Assembly (NCBI GenBank): GCA_902797065.1
Contig: CADBRK010000096.1
Coordinates: 1-17,142, forward strand
Length of the DNA: 17,142 nucleotides
Direction of reading: 5' to 3'
Origin: an uncultured Ruminococcus sp.
Lineage (GTDB): Bacteria; Bacillota; Clostridia; Oscillospirales; Acutalibacteraceae
The notes under the pieces: model-generated
Databases searched by the model: none
What the model saw: the letters and a program-made list of their open reading frames with translations, nothing else
What the model was told of the DNA's origin: nothing
Translations under genes and position numbers: made by a program
In this document: piece by piece, positions 1-7,222 of the stretch
Numbering within the stretch: the first letter of the stretch is position 1
Layout of the letters: each line of letters begins with the position of its first letter

Positions 1-13
1 AAGGACTGTAATT

Positions 14-1690
14 ATGAAACACTTAAAAAGAATTATCTCGTTACTGATAGTAATGATAATTGTTTTCGGTATGGCAATAGCAGGAAGTGCGGATACAACA
101 CCTAAAGGCAGCATAACGGTAAACGATAAGGGTACAAGCGGAAACTATGCAGGTTATCTGATAATGTACTCTACAAACTCCAGGGAAGATACTTCCAGAT
201 TTGCGTATACTGCTAACGATAAATATATCGATATTATCTATTCAACAATAAAGAATGTTTCTGTTGCGGAAGCAGAAATGCTGGAATCTGATGTAAAGCA
301 TGAGCAGATACTCAGATACTTGGAAAATGTTGAGCTTAACGACAACGATATGAGAAGCTTTGCCGATAAACTCTACAGAAATATCAGAAATGCCGGACTC
401 GAACCCGATGAGACTTTTATCGGAGAAAAAAAGACCGAAACAACACAGGGTTATTGGCTTATTGCCGATGTCACGGATCTTGACGGGGCGCTCAACAACA
501 GCAATTCCGTTATTATAATCGATACTGTCGGTGTAGAAGATATTGAAGTCAAGGTCAAGAAAAGTATCCCGACTGTTGTAAATAAAGTTGCGGAAACAAA
601 TGATTCTGCTCAAAGGACCGATTATGTATCTACATATGATGAACCGCAGTGGCAGGATGGAGCGGATTACGATATAACCGATGAAATGTGGTTTAAAGTA
701 ACCGGTACTGTAGCCGAGAATATTTCAAGCTATGAGACCTATTTTTACAGTTTTCATGTACAAATGACAAATATGACATTTGTAGACAATTCTGTTAAAG
801 TGTTTATTGACGGCAAGAATTACACAAACAGATTTACCGTTGAATGGAATGAACAAGAGAAAAAGCTTAAAGTATTTGTTGATGATCTTTTTTCCATAAG
901 GGATATGAATGATAAAGTTGTGGTCAATGCAGATTCAAAAATTGTTCTTAAATACAAAGCTACTCTTGATGAAACAGCTGTAACAGGTTCGGATGGCAAT
1001 CCGAATGTGGCGTATCTTGAGTATTCAAATGATCCATATGATTCAGAGTCAACAGGCAACACTTCTTCCGATACGGTAATTGTGTTTACTTATAAGATTA
1101 TTGTAAATAAAGTAATAGGCGCCAAAGCCTCGGATGATGAACCTGAATCTCCGGATACGGTTGAAACCTTCGACCCGATAGAAACAGGCGATAATATCAC
1201 ACCTTACGGAAAAAGACTAAACGGAGCAGGATTCACTTTATATAAAATGAATGCGCTCGGTGTTTATGAACCTGTCGGTGAGGAGAAGCGAGGCGGTTCG
1301 ATTTTTGAATTCTACGGTATAGACGCCGGGACATATAAGCTTGTGGAATCTACTGTACCTGATGGCTTTAACAAATCAGACGATATTGAATTTGTTGTTG
1401 TTTCTGTTTATGATGTAGAGTCCGAGTATTCACAGCTCAGAGCACTTTATGCACTGGATAAGAACAATAAGAACATAACTTTATCGGAAAATGTACAGAA
1501 GGGCGTGTTTATCGCCGATCTCAACGACGGTTCTCTGATGACTTATGTGAAGAACTACTCGGGAACAAATATGCCTTCCACAGGCGGTATGGGTACTGTT
1601 TTGATCTATATACTCGGTGCAGTATTATTTATCGGTTCTTTGATACTTTTGGTAATAAAGCTAAGGAAAAAGAGTTCTGAGAAGCAGTAA
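14..1690 (+). CDS. Major pilin subunit with isopeptide D2 domain and MPSTG wall-sorting signal
   Basis: Predicted backbone subunit of a covalent, sortase-assembled pilus, 558 aa. Residues 1-26 are a signal peptide (KHLKR, hydrophobic stretch, AIAGSA). The N-terminal part runs to a pilin-like lysine motif, IPTVVNK (K191). Residues about 197-368 match the fimbrial isopeptide D2 domain: NVAYLEYSNDP near 330-342 and FTYKIIVNK near 358-366 carry the Asn and Lys expected to form the internal bond. Residues about 398-465 are a SpaA-type prealbumin-like domain with the E-box YKLVESTVPDG (E445). The C-terminus has the sorting motif MPSTGG (520-525), a hydrophobic helix and the charged tail RKKSSEKQ. 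Start ATG 14 has AAGGA 8 bases upstream. It is the first gene of a unit followed by a class C sortase. Met replaces Leu in the sorting motif. The assignment to the major pilin rests on family resemblance and the neighbouring sortase. Confidence 0.9.
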   Translation: MKHLKRIISLLIVMIIVFGMAIAGSADTTPKGSITVNDKGTSGNYAGYLIMYSTNSREDTSRFAYTANDKYIDIIYSTIKNVSVAEAEMLESDVKHEQILRYLENVELNDNDMRSFADKLYRNIRNAGLEPDETFIGEKKTETTQGYWLIADVTDLDGALNNSNSVIIIDTVGVEDIEVKVKKSIPTVVNKVAETNDSAQRTDYVSTYDEPQWQDGADYDITDEMWFKVTGTVAENISSYETYFYSFHVQMTNMTFVDNSVKVFIDGKNYTNRFTVEWNEQEKKLKVFVDDLFSIRDMNDKVVVNADSKIVLKYKATLDETAVTGSDGNPNVAYLEYSNDPYDSESTGNTSSDTVIVFTYKIIVNKVIGAKASDDEPESPDTVETFDPIETGDNITPYGKRLNGAGFTLYKMNALGVYEPVGEEKRGGSIFEFYGIDAGTYKLVESTVPDGFNKSDDIEFVVVSVYDVESEYSQLRALYALDKNNKNITLSENVQKGVFIADLNDGSLMTYVKNYSGTNMPSTGGMGTVLIYILGAVLFIGSLILLVIKLRKKSSEKQ

Positions 1691-1707
1691 CAGATTTGCC
1701 TGTCTAT

Positions 1708-1736
1708 CTGTTCGGGGAGAGCTTCTCCCCGAACAG
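1708..1736 (+). promoter_or_regulatory. Perfect 13-bp intercistronic hairpin between pilin and sortase
   Basis: Positions 1708-1720 and 1724-1736 are exact inverted complements (CTGTTCGGGGAGA and TCTCCCCGAACAG) with a 3-base GCT loop. The hairpin starts 18 bases after the pilin stop and ends just before the sortase ribosome site (AAGGAG, 1741-1746). No T-tract follows, so it is not a standard intrinsic terminator. A likely role is to stabilise the 3' end of pilin mRNA or to lower downstream expression, giving more pilin than sortase. That role is inferred. Confidence 0.75.
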
Positions 1737-1752
1737 CAATAAGGAGAATTCT

Positions 1753-2613
1753 ATGAGTAAGTTTATGAAAAAGCTAAAGAATAATATATCTATAATACTT
1801 TTGGTTACGGCTATGTTCATAGGATTGTCCTTGTTGCTGTATCCTACAATAAGCAACAAATGGAACAAAAAACACCAGTCATATGCTATTGCAGAATATA
1901 TTGAGGATGTATCCAAGCTTGATAATGAAAAATATAACGAGATTCTTGAGAATGCGGTTATATATAATAATGCACTTCCATGGAAATCTGAAAAGTTTAT
2001 TATGACGGATAAAGATCTAAAACAATATAACAGTCTGCTGAACATAAACAATTCGGGAATAATGGGATATGTGGATATCCCGATTATTAACTGCAAAGCC
2101 CCTATTTATCACGGTACAGACAACTCTGTACTGCAGGTTGGTATAGGACACCTTGAATGGAGCAGTTTGCCAGTCGGAGGTCAAAACTCGCATTGTGTAC
2201 TGCTTGGTCACAGAGGACTGCCGGGAGCAAAATTGTTTACCGATCTCGATAAGATTAGGATCGGAGATACGTTTACCTTGACTGTGCTTGATGAGGTTCA
2301 TATATATCAAGTGGATAATATAAGTATAGTTGAGCCGAAAGAGATCGATGACCTTAAGATAATTCTCGATAAAGACTATTGTACGCTCGTTACATGCACA
2401 CCATATGGCATAAACACTCATCGGCTTCTCGTCAGGGGAATAAGAGTCGAAAATGCCGACCTTGTTAGAGTATCTGCTGATGCCGAACAAATAAACATAT
2501 TCGTTGCAATAGCAGCTGCGATTATACCGCTTGCTGTAATCTCACTTTTATTAATAGTTGTATCCGACAAAAGAAGAGCTATCTATATACAAATACGGAG
2601 GGATTTAAAATGA
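1753..2613 (+). CDS. Class C (pilin-polymerising) sortase
   Basis: Membrane transpeptidase, 286 aa, that would cut the sorting motif of the pilin subunits and link them to a pilin lysine. TM segments lie at about 11-30 and 248-270, the two-TM layout of class C. Catalytic residues are visible: H153 in LLGHRGLP, C215 in TLVTC (211-215), and R224 in THRLLVRG. HLEWSSLPVGG (133-143) and AKLFTDLDKIRIGD are also typical of the class. The usual DPF/DPW lid motif before the catalytic domain is not present; the matching segment reads MTDKDLKQYNSLL (84-96). ATG 1753 is chosen over an in-frame ATG at 1696 because AAGGAG lies 6 bases before it, the earlier start would place the intercistronic hairpin inside the coding region, and the N-terminus then begins directly with the TM anchor. 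The stop overlaps the next start (ATGA). Confidence 0.93.
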   Translation: MSKFMKKLKNNISIILLVTAMFIGLSLLLYPTISNKWNKKHQSYAIAEYIEDVSKLDNEKYNEILENAVIYNNALPWKSEKFIMTDKDLKQYNSLLNINNSGIMGYVDIPIINCKAPIYHGTDNSVLQVGIGHLEWSSLPVGGQNSHCVLLGHRGLPGAKLFTDLDKIRIGDTFTLTVLDEVHIYQVDNISIVEPKEIDDLKIILDKDYCTLVTCTPYGINTHRLLVRGIRVENADLVRVSADAEQINIFVAIAAAIIPLAVISLLLIVVSDKRRAIYIQIRRDLK

Positions 2614-4208
2614 AATCTGCAAAAAAAACGATTACCGCCATACTGTTGATTATGTCCTTGGTGATACTGTCTTTTCAGGCGACGCAGGCTGACGCAGCCG
2701 TAAGGAACGAAAGTGTGAGTCTGAAAATAATATATGAATATGATACAATCAAGATCCCGGATGCAACATTTAAGCTGTTTTATGTTGCTGATATAGACAC
2801 CGGATGCAACTATACTCTTGACGGAGAATTTGTAGAGTACCCGGTAGATATTAATCTTTCAAGCAAAGATTACCCTGCGCTTGCAATGACGATCTACGGC
2901 TATACTCTGCTCGATGATATTGAACCGACAATAAAAGCAATAACCGATGATGCAGGAGAAATCAACCTCACGTCTGATCGGAATAATCTGAAACAGGGAA
3001 TGTATCTTGTTGTTTCCGACAAAAAGATCACCGAGGATTATGAGTTTTCCACAAAGCCGTATCTTGTTTCGGTACCATATTACAATGAACAAACACTGCA
3101 TTTTGAGTTTGATGTAAAGTCATATCCGAAAGTATTGGCTAAAACGATCGAAAAAAACACTGATTCCGATGAAACTGATTCCAATGAAACGGATTCGGTT
3201 GATACATCTTCGGAAACTGACACCCAATCCGAAATAAGCGATACACCACCGGTAACTACAGATACCACAGAGAAGAAAACTGACACCGATACACATAAGA
3301 CCGACAGTGAAGTGACCGATATTCCGCCGGTAACTACAGATACCACGGAAAAGAAAACGGACACCGATACACATAAGATCGACAGTGAGATAACCGATAT
3401 TCCGCCGGTAACCACAGATACCACGGAAAAGAAGACAGACACCGATACACATGAAACCGAAAGTGATGTATCCGATACACCGCCGGTAACTACAGATACC
3501 ACGGAAAAGAAAACAGACACCGATACACCGCCTGTAACTACAGATACCACGGAAAAGAAAACAGATACCGATACAACACCAAAAGAAAGTGATACGGATA
3601 CTTCAACGATAGATGTAAAGACTGACACAGAAAGCGTTGTCCCGCATACGGATATTCCCGTTAATACCGACTCCGAGCCTTCCGATACCGACAGTATAGT
3701 TATTGTAACGGAAACCGATACTAATACGGAATATACAGATCCCGACAGTGATACCATTGTAAGAAGTGTCATCAAAATATGGGACGATTCCAATAATGAT
3801 AAAGACAGACCCGATTCTGTAACCGTATTTATGATGAAAGACGGCGATATTTTTGAAACCGTAGAGCTTTCTGCAAACAATAATTGGTATTATTCATGGG
3901 ATAAGCTTGAATCCGATCATGAGTGGATAGTGGTTGAAAAGCCTGTTGAAAAATACACGGTTCTTGTTGATCTTCAGGGAACTGCCTTTAAGGTTACAAA
4001 CACTAAAAAAGATGACGCGACTAGTGATAATCCGGGTAAGGAAAACGGAGAATCAAATCGAAATGATAGTTCTTCCGATACTTCATCGAAAAATAGTCTT
4101 CCTCAGACCGGAACATTATGGTGGGCAGTCATTATTTTGCTTGCGGCAGGATTGGTTTTTTATCTCTTAGGTTATTCTGTAAATAAAAACCCACCCGACG
4201 ACAAGTGA
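2610..4208 (+). CDS. LPQTG wall-anchored minor pilin or adhesin with Thr/Asp repeat stalk
   Basis: Secreted surface protein, 532 aa. Residues 1-30 form a signal peptide (ending ATQADAA). Residues about 31-170 are a beta-rich pilin-type domain ending in SYPKV (171-175), which resembles the YPK(N) pilin motif. Residues about 183-380 are a low-complexity stalk rich in Thr, Asp, Ser, Glu and Lys, containing five copies of PPVTTDTTEKKTDTDT. Residues about 386-466 are a Cna_B-type domain (VIKIWDDSNND, DSVTVFM, WYYSWDKL, YTVLV, FKVTNTKK). The C-terminus has LPQTG (497-501), a TM helix and a short hydrophilic tail. It overlaps the sortase gene by ATGA and has GGAGGG at 2597-2602, so it is translationally coupled to the sortase. 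Likely a basal or accessory pilin; a free-standing adhesin is the alternative. The stalk is probably extended and may be glycosylated, which is inference. Confidence 0.88.
   Translation: MKSAKKTITAILLIMSLVILSFQATQADAAVRNESVSLKIIYEYDTIKIPDATFKLFYVADIDTGCNYTLDGEFVEYPVDINLSSKDYPALAMTIYGYTLLDDIEPTIKAITDDAGEINLTSDRNNLKQGMYLVVSDKKITEDYEFSTKPYLVSVPYYNEQTLHFEFDVKSYPKVLAKTIEKNTDSDETDSNETDSVDTSSETDTQSEISDTPPVTTDTTEKKTDTDTHKTDSEVTDIPPVTTDTTEKKTDTDTHKIDSEITDIPPVTTDTTEKKTDTDTHETESDVSDTPPVTTDTTEKKTDTDTPPVTTDTTEKKTDTDTTPKESDTDTSTIDVKTDTESVVPHTDIPVNTDSEPSDTDSIVIVTETDTNTEYTDPDSDTIVRSVIKIWDDSNNDKDRPDSVTVFMMKDGDIFETVELSANNNWYYSWDKLESDHEWIVVEKPVEKYTVLVDLQGTAFKVTNTKKDDATSDNPGKENGESNRNDSSSDTSSKNSLPQTGTLWWAVIILLAAGLVFYLLGYSVNKNPPDDK
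3246..3575 (+). repeat. In-frame tandem repeat coding the stalk (three 78-bp units, two 48-bp units)
   Basis: Five head-to-tail units begin at 3246, 3324, 3402, 3480 and 3528, each starting with codons for Pro-Pro-Val. The first three are 78 bp (26 residues); the last two keep only the first 48 bp (16 residues, PPVTTDTTEKKTDTDT). The missing 30 bp code the variable HKTDSEVTDI-like tail. All length changes are multiples of three, so the frame is kept. Such arrays change copy number by slippage, which would vary stalk length (residues 213-322). Confidence 0.92.
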
Positions 4209-4326
4209 TAAGTTCCTGAGATAAAACATCTGTCTAATCGGGGTTCATAAGTATTTGTCTGAATACTAATAACCACGCGGAAAAATTTCCGGTGTAACAG
4301 ATAAAGAAACATATGATCGCATAAAC

Positions 4327-4366
4327 AAAACGTTCGGAAACCCGATCAAGGCTTTCCGGGCGTTTT
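4327..4366 (+). terminator. Intrinsic-type terminator after the pilus operon
   Basis: Arms AAAACGTTCGGAAA (4327-4340) and TTTCCGGGCGTTTT (4353-4366) form a 14-bp stem with two central U-G wobbles and a 12-base loop. The stem ends in TTTT and is followed by GCTGTATAT. It lies about 120 bp after the pilus operon stop. The A and T runs in the arms would also allow function on the other strand. Confidence 0.7.
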
Positions 4367-4494
4367 GCTGTATATTCAGAAAAAATGTTTACACCGGTAA
4401 AAAAAGAGATAAAATAAAAAAAGTATAATCTGTATTTTGTGATTTTGCAGATAATTCACATAACGGCAATTTACATTTTTTTGCAGAGTCGCAT

Positions 4495-4522
4495 TTGACA
4501 AGCAAAGAAAAAGTGATATAAT
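4495..4522 (+). promoter_or_regulatory. Promoter for citrate synthase
   Basis: TTGACA at 4495-4500 and TATAAT at 4517-4522, both full consensus, are separated by 16 bp. The start codon at 4556 is 33 bp after the -10 and is preceded by AGGAG at 4544-4548. This matches a vegetative sigma-A promoter. Confidence 0.85.
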
Positions 4523-4555
4523 AGCAATAGAAGGATAAATTAAAGGAGTTTTTTT

Positions 4556-5896
4556 ATGAACGGTTTCAAAGAAACAATGTACGCAGCGTTCAGAGACAAC
4601 AATACGATCTCACCGAATTACTTTGACAAATACAACGTAAAGCGCGGACTGCGCAACCCTGACGGAACAGGAGTAATGGCCGGCGTTACAAATATATGTA
4701 ATGTTCACGGATATGTTATTGATGACGGAGAGAAAAAGCCCGCCGAAGGAAAGCTGATATTCAGAGGGTATAATATCAATGATATTATCAGCAGTGTTGA
4801 AGCGGAGGATCGTTTTGGATTTGAAGAGATCGTGTATCTTCTTCTGACAGGTAAGCTTCCGACGCTTGATGAACTTGCAGAGTTTTCCAAGCTTTTGTCG
4901 GATAATCGTCCGCTTCCTGATGAATTTTTTGAAGATATGATACTTAAAGCCCCTTCACGCGATATTATGAATAAAATGGCAAGATCAACGCTTGCACTCT
5001 ATTCTTATGATGACGAGCCGGAGTCTTCATCACCCGAGCATGAAATTTCCACGGCTGTATCTCTGATCGCAAAAATGCCGGTTATCATGATATGCGCTTA
5101 TGAAACAAAAAAGAGGCATTTCAACAATGAATCGATGATAATGCATCCTTTGATCAGCGGACAGTCAACAGCCGAGAATATTCTTTCGACTCTGCGTCTT
5201 GACAGAAAATTTACCCACGACGAAGCAAAGCTTCTTGACCTGATGCTGATGTTACATGCGGAACACGGCGGCGGAAACAATTCGACTTTCTCATGCCGTG
5301 TACTTACCTCATCGGGAACAGACCCGTATTCCGCCTATGCGGCCGCTATCGGTTCGCTGAAAGGCGCAAGGCACGGCGGCGCAAACCGGAAGGTAACTCA
5401 GATGCATGAATACATAAAAGCAAATGTTTCGGATTGGTCAAACGATGACAAGCTTGCGGACTATCTGCGAAAAATTCTGAGGAAAGAAGCAGGAGACGGC
5501 AGCGGACTGGTTTACGGAATGGGTCATGCGGTCTACACTCTCTCAGACCCTCGTGCTGTGATACTGAAAAAATATGCGGGAAAAATGGCAATAGGCACAG
5601 AGTTTGAAAAGGAATTCCATCTTCTTGAATCAATAGAAAGGCTTACGCCGCTTGTGTTTGAAGAGGTGAAGCATTCTGGTAAGGTCATGTGTGCAAACGT
5701 TGATATGTACAGCGGATTTGTATATAGAATGCTCGGTATTCCCGAAGAATTGTTCACACCGTTGTTTGCGGTGTCACGAATGGCAGGCTGGTGTGCTCAC
5801 AGGTTTGAAGAGATAAACAGCGGCAAACGAATTATCCGCCCTGCGTACAAGTCTATCTCTCACGAGAAAAAGTATGTCGATTTGAAAAACAGATGA
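4556..5896 (+). CDS. gltA: Citrate synthase
   Basis: Condenses oxaloacetate and acetyl-CoA to citrate in the cytoplasm, the first step toward 2-oxoglutarate. 446 aa. Catalytic residues by comparison with the family: H237 in LHAEHGGGN (234-242), H324 in GMGHAVYTLSDPR, and D383 in ANVDMYSG. The substrate-binding regions KGARHGGANRKV and SRMAGWCAHRFEEI are present. The motif around the second conserved His region reads ARHGGAN rather than the common PLHGGAN. Start ATG 4556 follows AGGAG with 7-base spacing, downstream of a consensus promoter. The window also codes aconitase and isocitrate dehydrogenase, which supports a true citrate synthase role over 2-methylcitrate synthase; no prpB/prpD-like genes are present here. 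A perfect inverted repeat spans its stop codon. Confidence 0.95.
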   Translation: MNGFKETMYAAFRDNNTISPNYFDKYNVKRGLRNPDGTGVMAGVTNICNVHGYVIDDGEKKPAEGKLIFRGYNINDIISSVEAEDRFGFEEIVYLLLTGKLPTLDELAEFSKLLSDNRPLPDEFFEDMILKAPSRDIMNKMARSTLALYSYDDEPESSSPEHEISTAVSLIAKMPVIMICAYETKKRHFNNESMIMHPLISGQSTAENILSTLRLDRKFTHDEAKLLDLMLMLHAEHGGGNNSTFSCRVLTSSGTDPYSAYAAAIGSLKGARHGGANRKVTQMHEYIKANVSDWSNDDKLADYLRKILRKEAGDGSGLVYGMGHAVYTLSDPRAVILKKYAGKMAIGTEFEKEFHLLESIERLTPLVFEEVKHSGKVMCANVDMYSGFVYRMLGIPEELFTPLFAVSRMAGWCAHRFEEINSGKRIIRPAYKSISHEKKYVDLKNR

Positions 5897-5910
5897 TTTT
5901 TTCAAATCGA
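5877..5910 (+). promoter_or_regulatory. Perfect 13-bp inverted repeat spanning the citrate synthase stop codon
   Basis: TCGATTTGAAAAA (5877-5889) and TTTTTCAAATCGA (5898-5910) are exact inverted complements with an 8-base loop that contains the TGA stop (5894-5896). The sequence after it (AATTGCATCC) has no T-run, although the 3' arm itself begins with T's. It may be a weak terminator or an mRNA 3'-end stabiliser; the function is inferred. Confidence 0.65.
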
Positions 5911-5993
5911 AATTGCATCCGGAGGAATAAATCACATTTATGAATACAGATTTTTTACCCGAAAGATTCAGATGAAATGTAATGATCGTTTAA

Positions 5994-6212
5994 ATGAGGT
6001 ACCAAAAGGGGAAGCGGTTCCAATACAATAACTCCGGCTATATGATGCTTGATCCGGAAGGAAAATATTTCGCGTATTTACAGGGGTTTGACCCGGGTGT
6101 AAGTTTTATCGCTGAATACAATCCGAATAACGTGAGGATCTACGTGGCTGCCGGCAACTACTGCGACAATGCGTGGAAAACTATGAGAAATATCCGAAAA
6201 GAGTATTATTGA
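5994..6212 (+). CDS. Small hypothetical protein (72 aa), start uncertain
   Basis: I do not recognise this protein. It is 72 aa with coding-like composition: aromatic and glycine-rich, no signal peptide or TM segment, with stretches such as YNNSGYMMLDPEGKYFAYLQ and VRIYVAAGNYCDNAWKTM. ATG 5994 has no ribosome site. In-frame stops lie directly upstream (TAA 5991, TGA 5973). A GGAGG at 5921-5925 precedes an 11-codon ORF at 5940-5975 (MNTDFLPERFR) in the same frame, so the 5' end may have decayed, or the peptide may couple translation. A good terminator follows the stop closely, consistent with a real gene end. It follows citrate synthase and could share its transcript. Confidence 0.5.
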   Translation: MRYQKGKRFQYNNSGYMMLDPEGKYFAYLQGFDPGVSFIAEYNPNNVRIYVAAGNYCDNAWKTMRNIRKEYY

Positions 6213-6228
6213 GTCAATAATCAATGTG

Positions 6229-6275
6229 CCGCTGTCAGACAAATTAATAAGGCTGACAGCGGTTTGTCTTGTACT
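6229..6275 (+). terminator. Intrinsic terminator
   Basis: CCGCTGTCAG (6229-6238) and CTGACAGCGG (6253-6262) form a perfect 10-bp stem with a 14-base loop, followed by a T-rich tail (TTTGTCTTG). It ends the citrate synthase/small ORF transcript before the HAD gene. Confidence 0.85.
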
Positions 6276-6336
6276 GTTTTTTTATCATCAATAAAACAGG
6301 GTAAAAAATGTTTGAAAAAGTGAGGAGGATTTGAAA

Positions 6337-7158
6337 ATGAAAACTCTGTATGTTTCCGATCTTGACGGTACATTACTTCGAAGCAATCAAAAAACATCTC
6401 AATACACTAACCGGGTCATTAATCAACTGGTCGAAAACGGTGTTCTCTTTTCATACGCCACTGCACGTTCTTACCATACGGCGCATAAAGTCACAGAAGG
6501 TATGACAGCCGCATTTCCGACGGTTCTATATAACGGCGTATTTATTCAGGATAATGCAACGGGAGAGATGCTGTTGACAAACTTTTTCGAGCAGGGAAAA
6601 GCCTTTGATCTGATTTGTGAATTGACCGACAGCGGCATATACTGCCTTGTATACAGCTTTATTGACGGTAAAGAAAAATTTTCATATATACGCTCGAAAA
6701 TCAACGGTGCAACGCTGGATTTTGTTACTACAAGAGAAGATGATTTGCGCAACAGACCTGTTGAAGACTTTAGCGGACTGCTTCGGGGTAATCCTTTTTA
6801 TATCACTTGTATCGACTCACCAGAAAAGCTGATGCCTTTCTATGAGAAATATAAGAACAAATACCACTGCGTTTATCAAATAGATATGTATTCCGGGGAA
6901 CAATGGCTTGAAATCATGCCCAAAGAAGCTTCAAAAGCCAATGCGGTCAGACAGCTTGCCCGGCTTCTCGGCTGTGAAAAGATTGTAGCTTTCGGCGACG
7001 GCATCAATGATATTGATCTGTTTGAGATCGCAGATGAGTCTTACGCCGTGGAAAATGCAGTGCCCGAGCTGAAAGAAATTGCAACGGCTGTAATAGACTC
7101 AAATGATAACGATGCTGTGGCAAAACAGCTTTACAAAATATGCTCTGAATTGCAGTAA
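6337..7158 (+). CDS. Cof-type HAD-IIB sugar-phosphate phosphatase family protein
   Basis: Cytoplasmic haloacid-dehalogenase phosphatase, 273 aa; family members dephosphorylate sugar phosphates or related metabolites, and the substrate here is unknown. Motif I is SDLDGTLL with nucleophile D8 and acid/base D10. Motif II is around T42 in YATARS. Motif III is K200 in EASKANAV. Motif IV is GDGINDIDLF (D221, D225). The cap lies between motifs II and III, as in the C2 (Cof) subclass. ATG 6337 is chosen because AGGAGG (6323-6328) then sits 8 bases upstream; the in-frame TTG at 6331 would leave only 2 bases. It lies after a terminator and before the aconitase promoter, so it is probably a single-gene unit, though its own promoter is not clear. 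Confidence 0.9.
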   Translation: MKTLYVSDLDGTLLRSNQKTSQYTNRVINQLVENGVLFSYATARSYHTAHKVTEGMTAAFPTVLYNGVFIQDNATGEMLLTNFFEQGKAFDLICELTDSGIYCLVYSFIDGKEKFSYIRSKINGATLDFVTTREDDLRNRPVEDFSGLLRGNPFYITCIDSPEKLMPFYEKYKNKYHCVYQIDMYSGEQWLEIMPKEASKANAVRQLARLLGCEKIVAFGDGINDIDLFEIADESYAVENAVPELKEIATAVIDSNDNDAVAKQLYKICSELQ

Positions 7159-7196
7159 TATCTGTACTTCCCGGTCTATTTCAATATATTTCAAAA

Positions 7197-7214
7197 AAGT
7201 TAAAAAATTAACAA
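7197..7214. promoter_or_regulatory. Probable Rex operator upstream of aconitase
   Basis: AAGTTAA-AAAA-TTAACAA at 7197-7214 matches the clostridial Rex site TTGTTAA-N4-TTAACAA at 12 of 14 specified positions, with the right half perfect. It ends 8 bp before the -35 of the aconitase promoter. An overlapping palindrome, AACAA-A-TTGTT, covers 7210-7220. Rex itself is coded downstream at 11285-11926. Binding is inferred from the sequence match and context. Confidence 0.6.
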
Positions 7215-7222
7215 ATTGTTTT

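Larger units (their letters stand above)
4209..4555. other. 347-bp non-coding stretch between pilus operon and citrate synthase
   Basis: No convincing ORF. It holds small inverted repeats (AGTATT 4250-4255 with AATACT 4262-4267; CGGAAA 4278-4283 with TTTCCG 4286-4291), the terminator at 4327-4366, and the citrate synthase promoter at 4495-4522. CCGGTGTAA at 4289-4297 is exactly inverted as TTACACCGG at 4389-4397, bracketing the terminator. Positions 4398-4430 are very A-rich with an isolated TATAAT (4424-4429) lacking a -35 match. Confidence 0.7.

Noticed and set aside
1696..1752. In-frame upstream ATG for the sortase adding 19 residues
   Set aside because: It would translate through the 13-bp hairpin; the ATG at 1753 has AAGGAG at normal spacing.
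3246..3575. CRISPR array
   Set aside because: Units are contiguous, in frame and coding, with no unique spacers.
3080..3880. 266-codon open frame on the minus strand opposite the stalk repeats (SVSVFFSVVSVVTGG repeats)
   Set aside because: It is the antisense of the tandem repeat in the real gene, with low-complexity composition and no ribosome site; the + strand has a signal peptide, Cna_B domain and LPQTG.
4438..4460. TGTGA...TCACA pair upstream of citrate synthase as a Rex or CRP-type site
   Set aside because: The half-sites are 13 bp apart, which matches neither a Rex site (4-base gap in TTGTGAA/TTCACAA) nor a CRP-type site (6-base gap).
6331..6336. TTG start for the HAD phosphatase
   Set aside because: Only 2 bases from the ribosome site; ATG 6337 has 8-base spacing.
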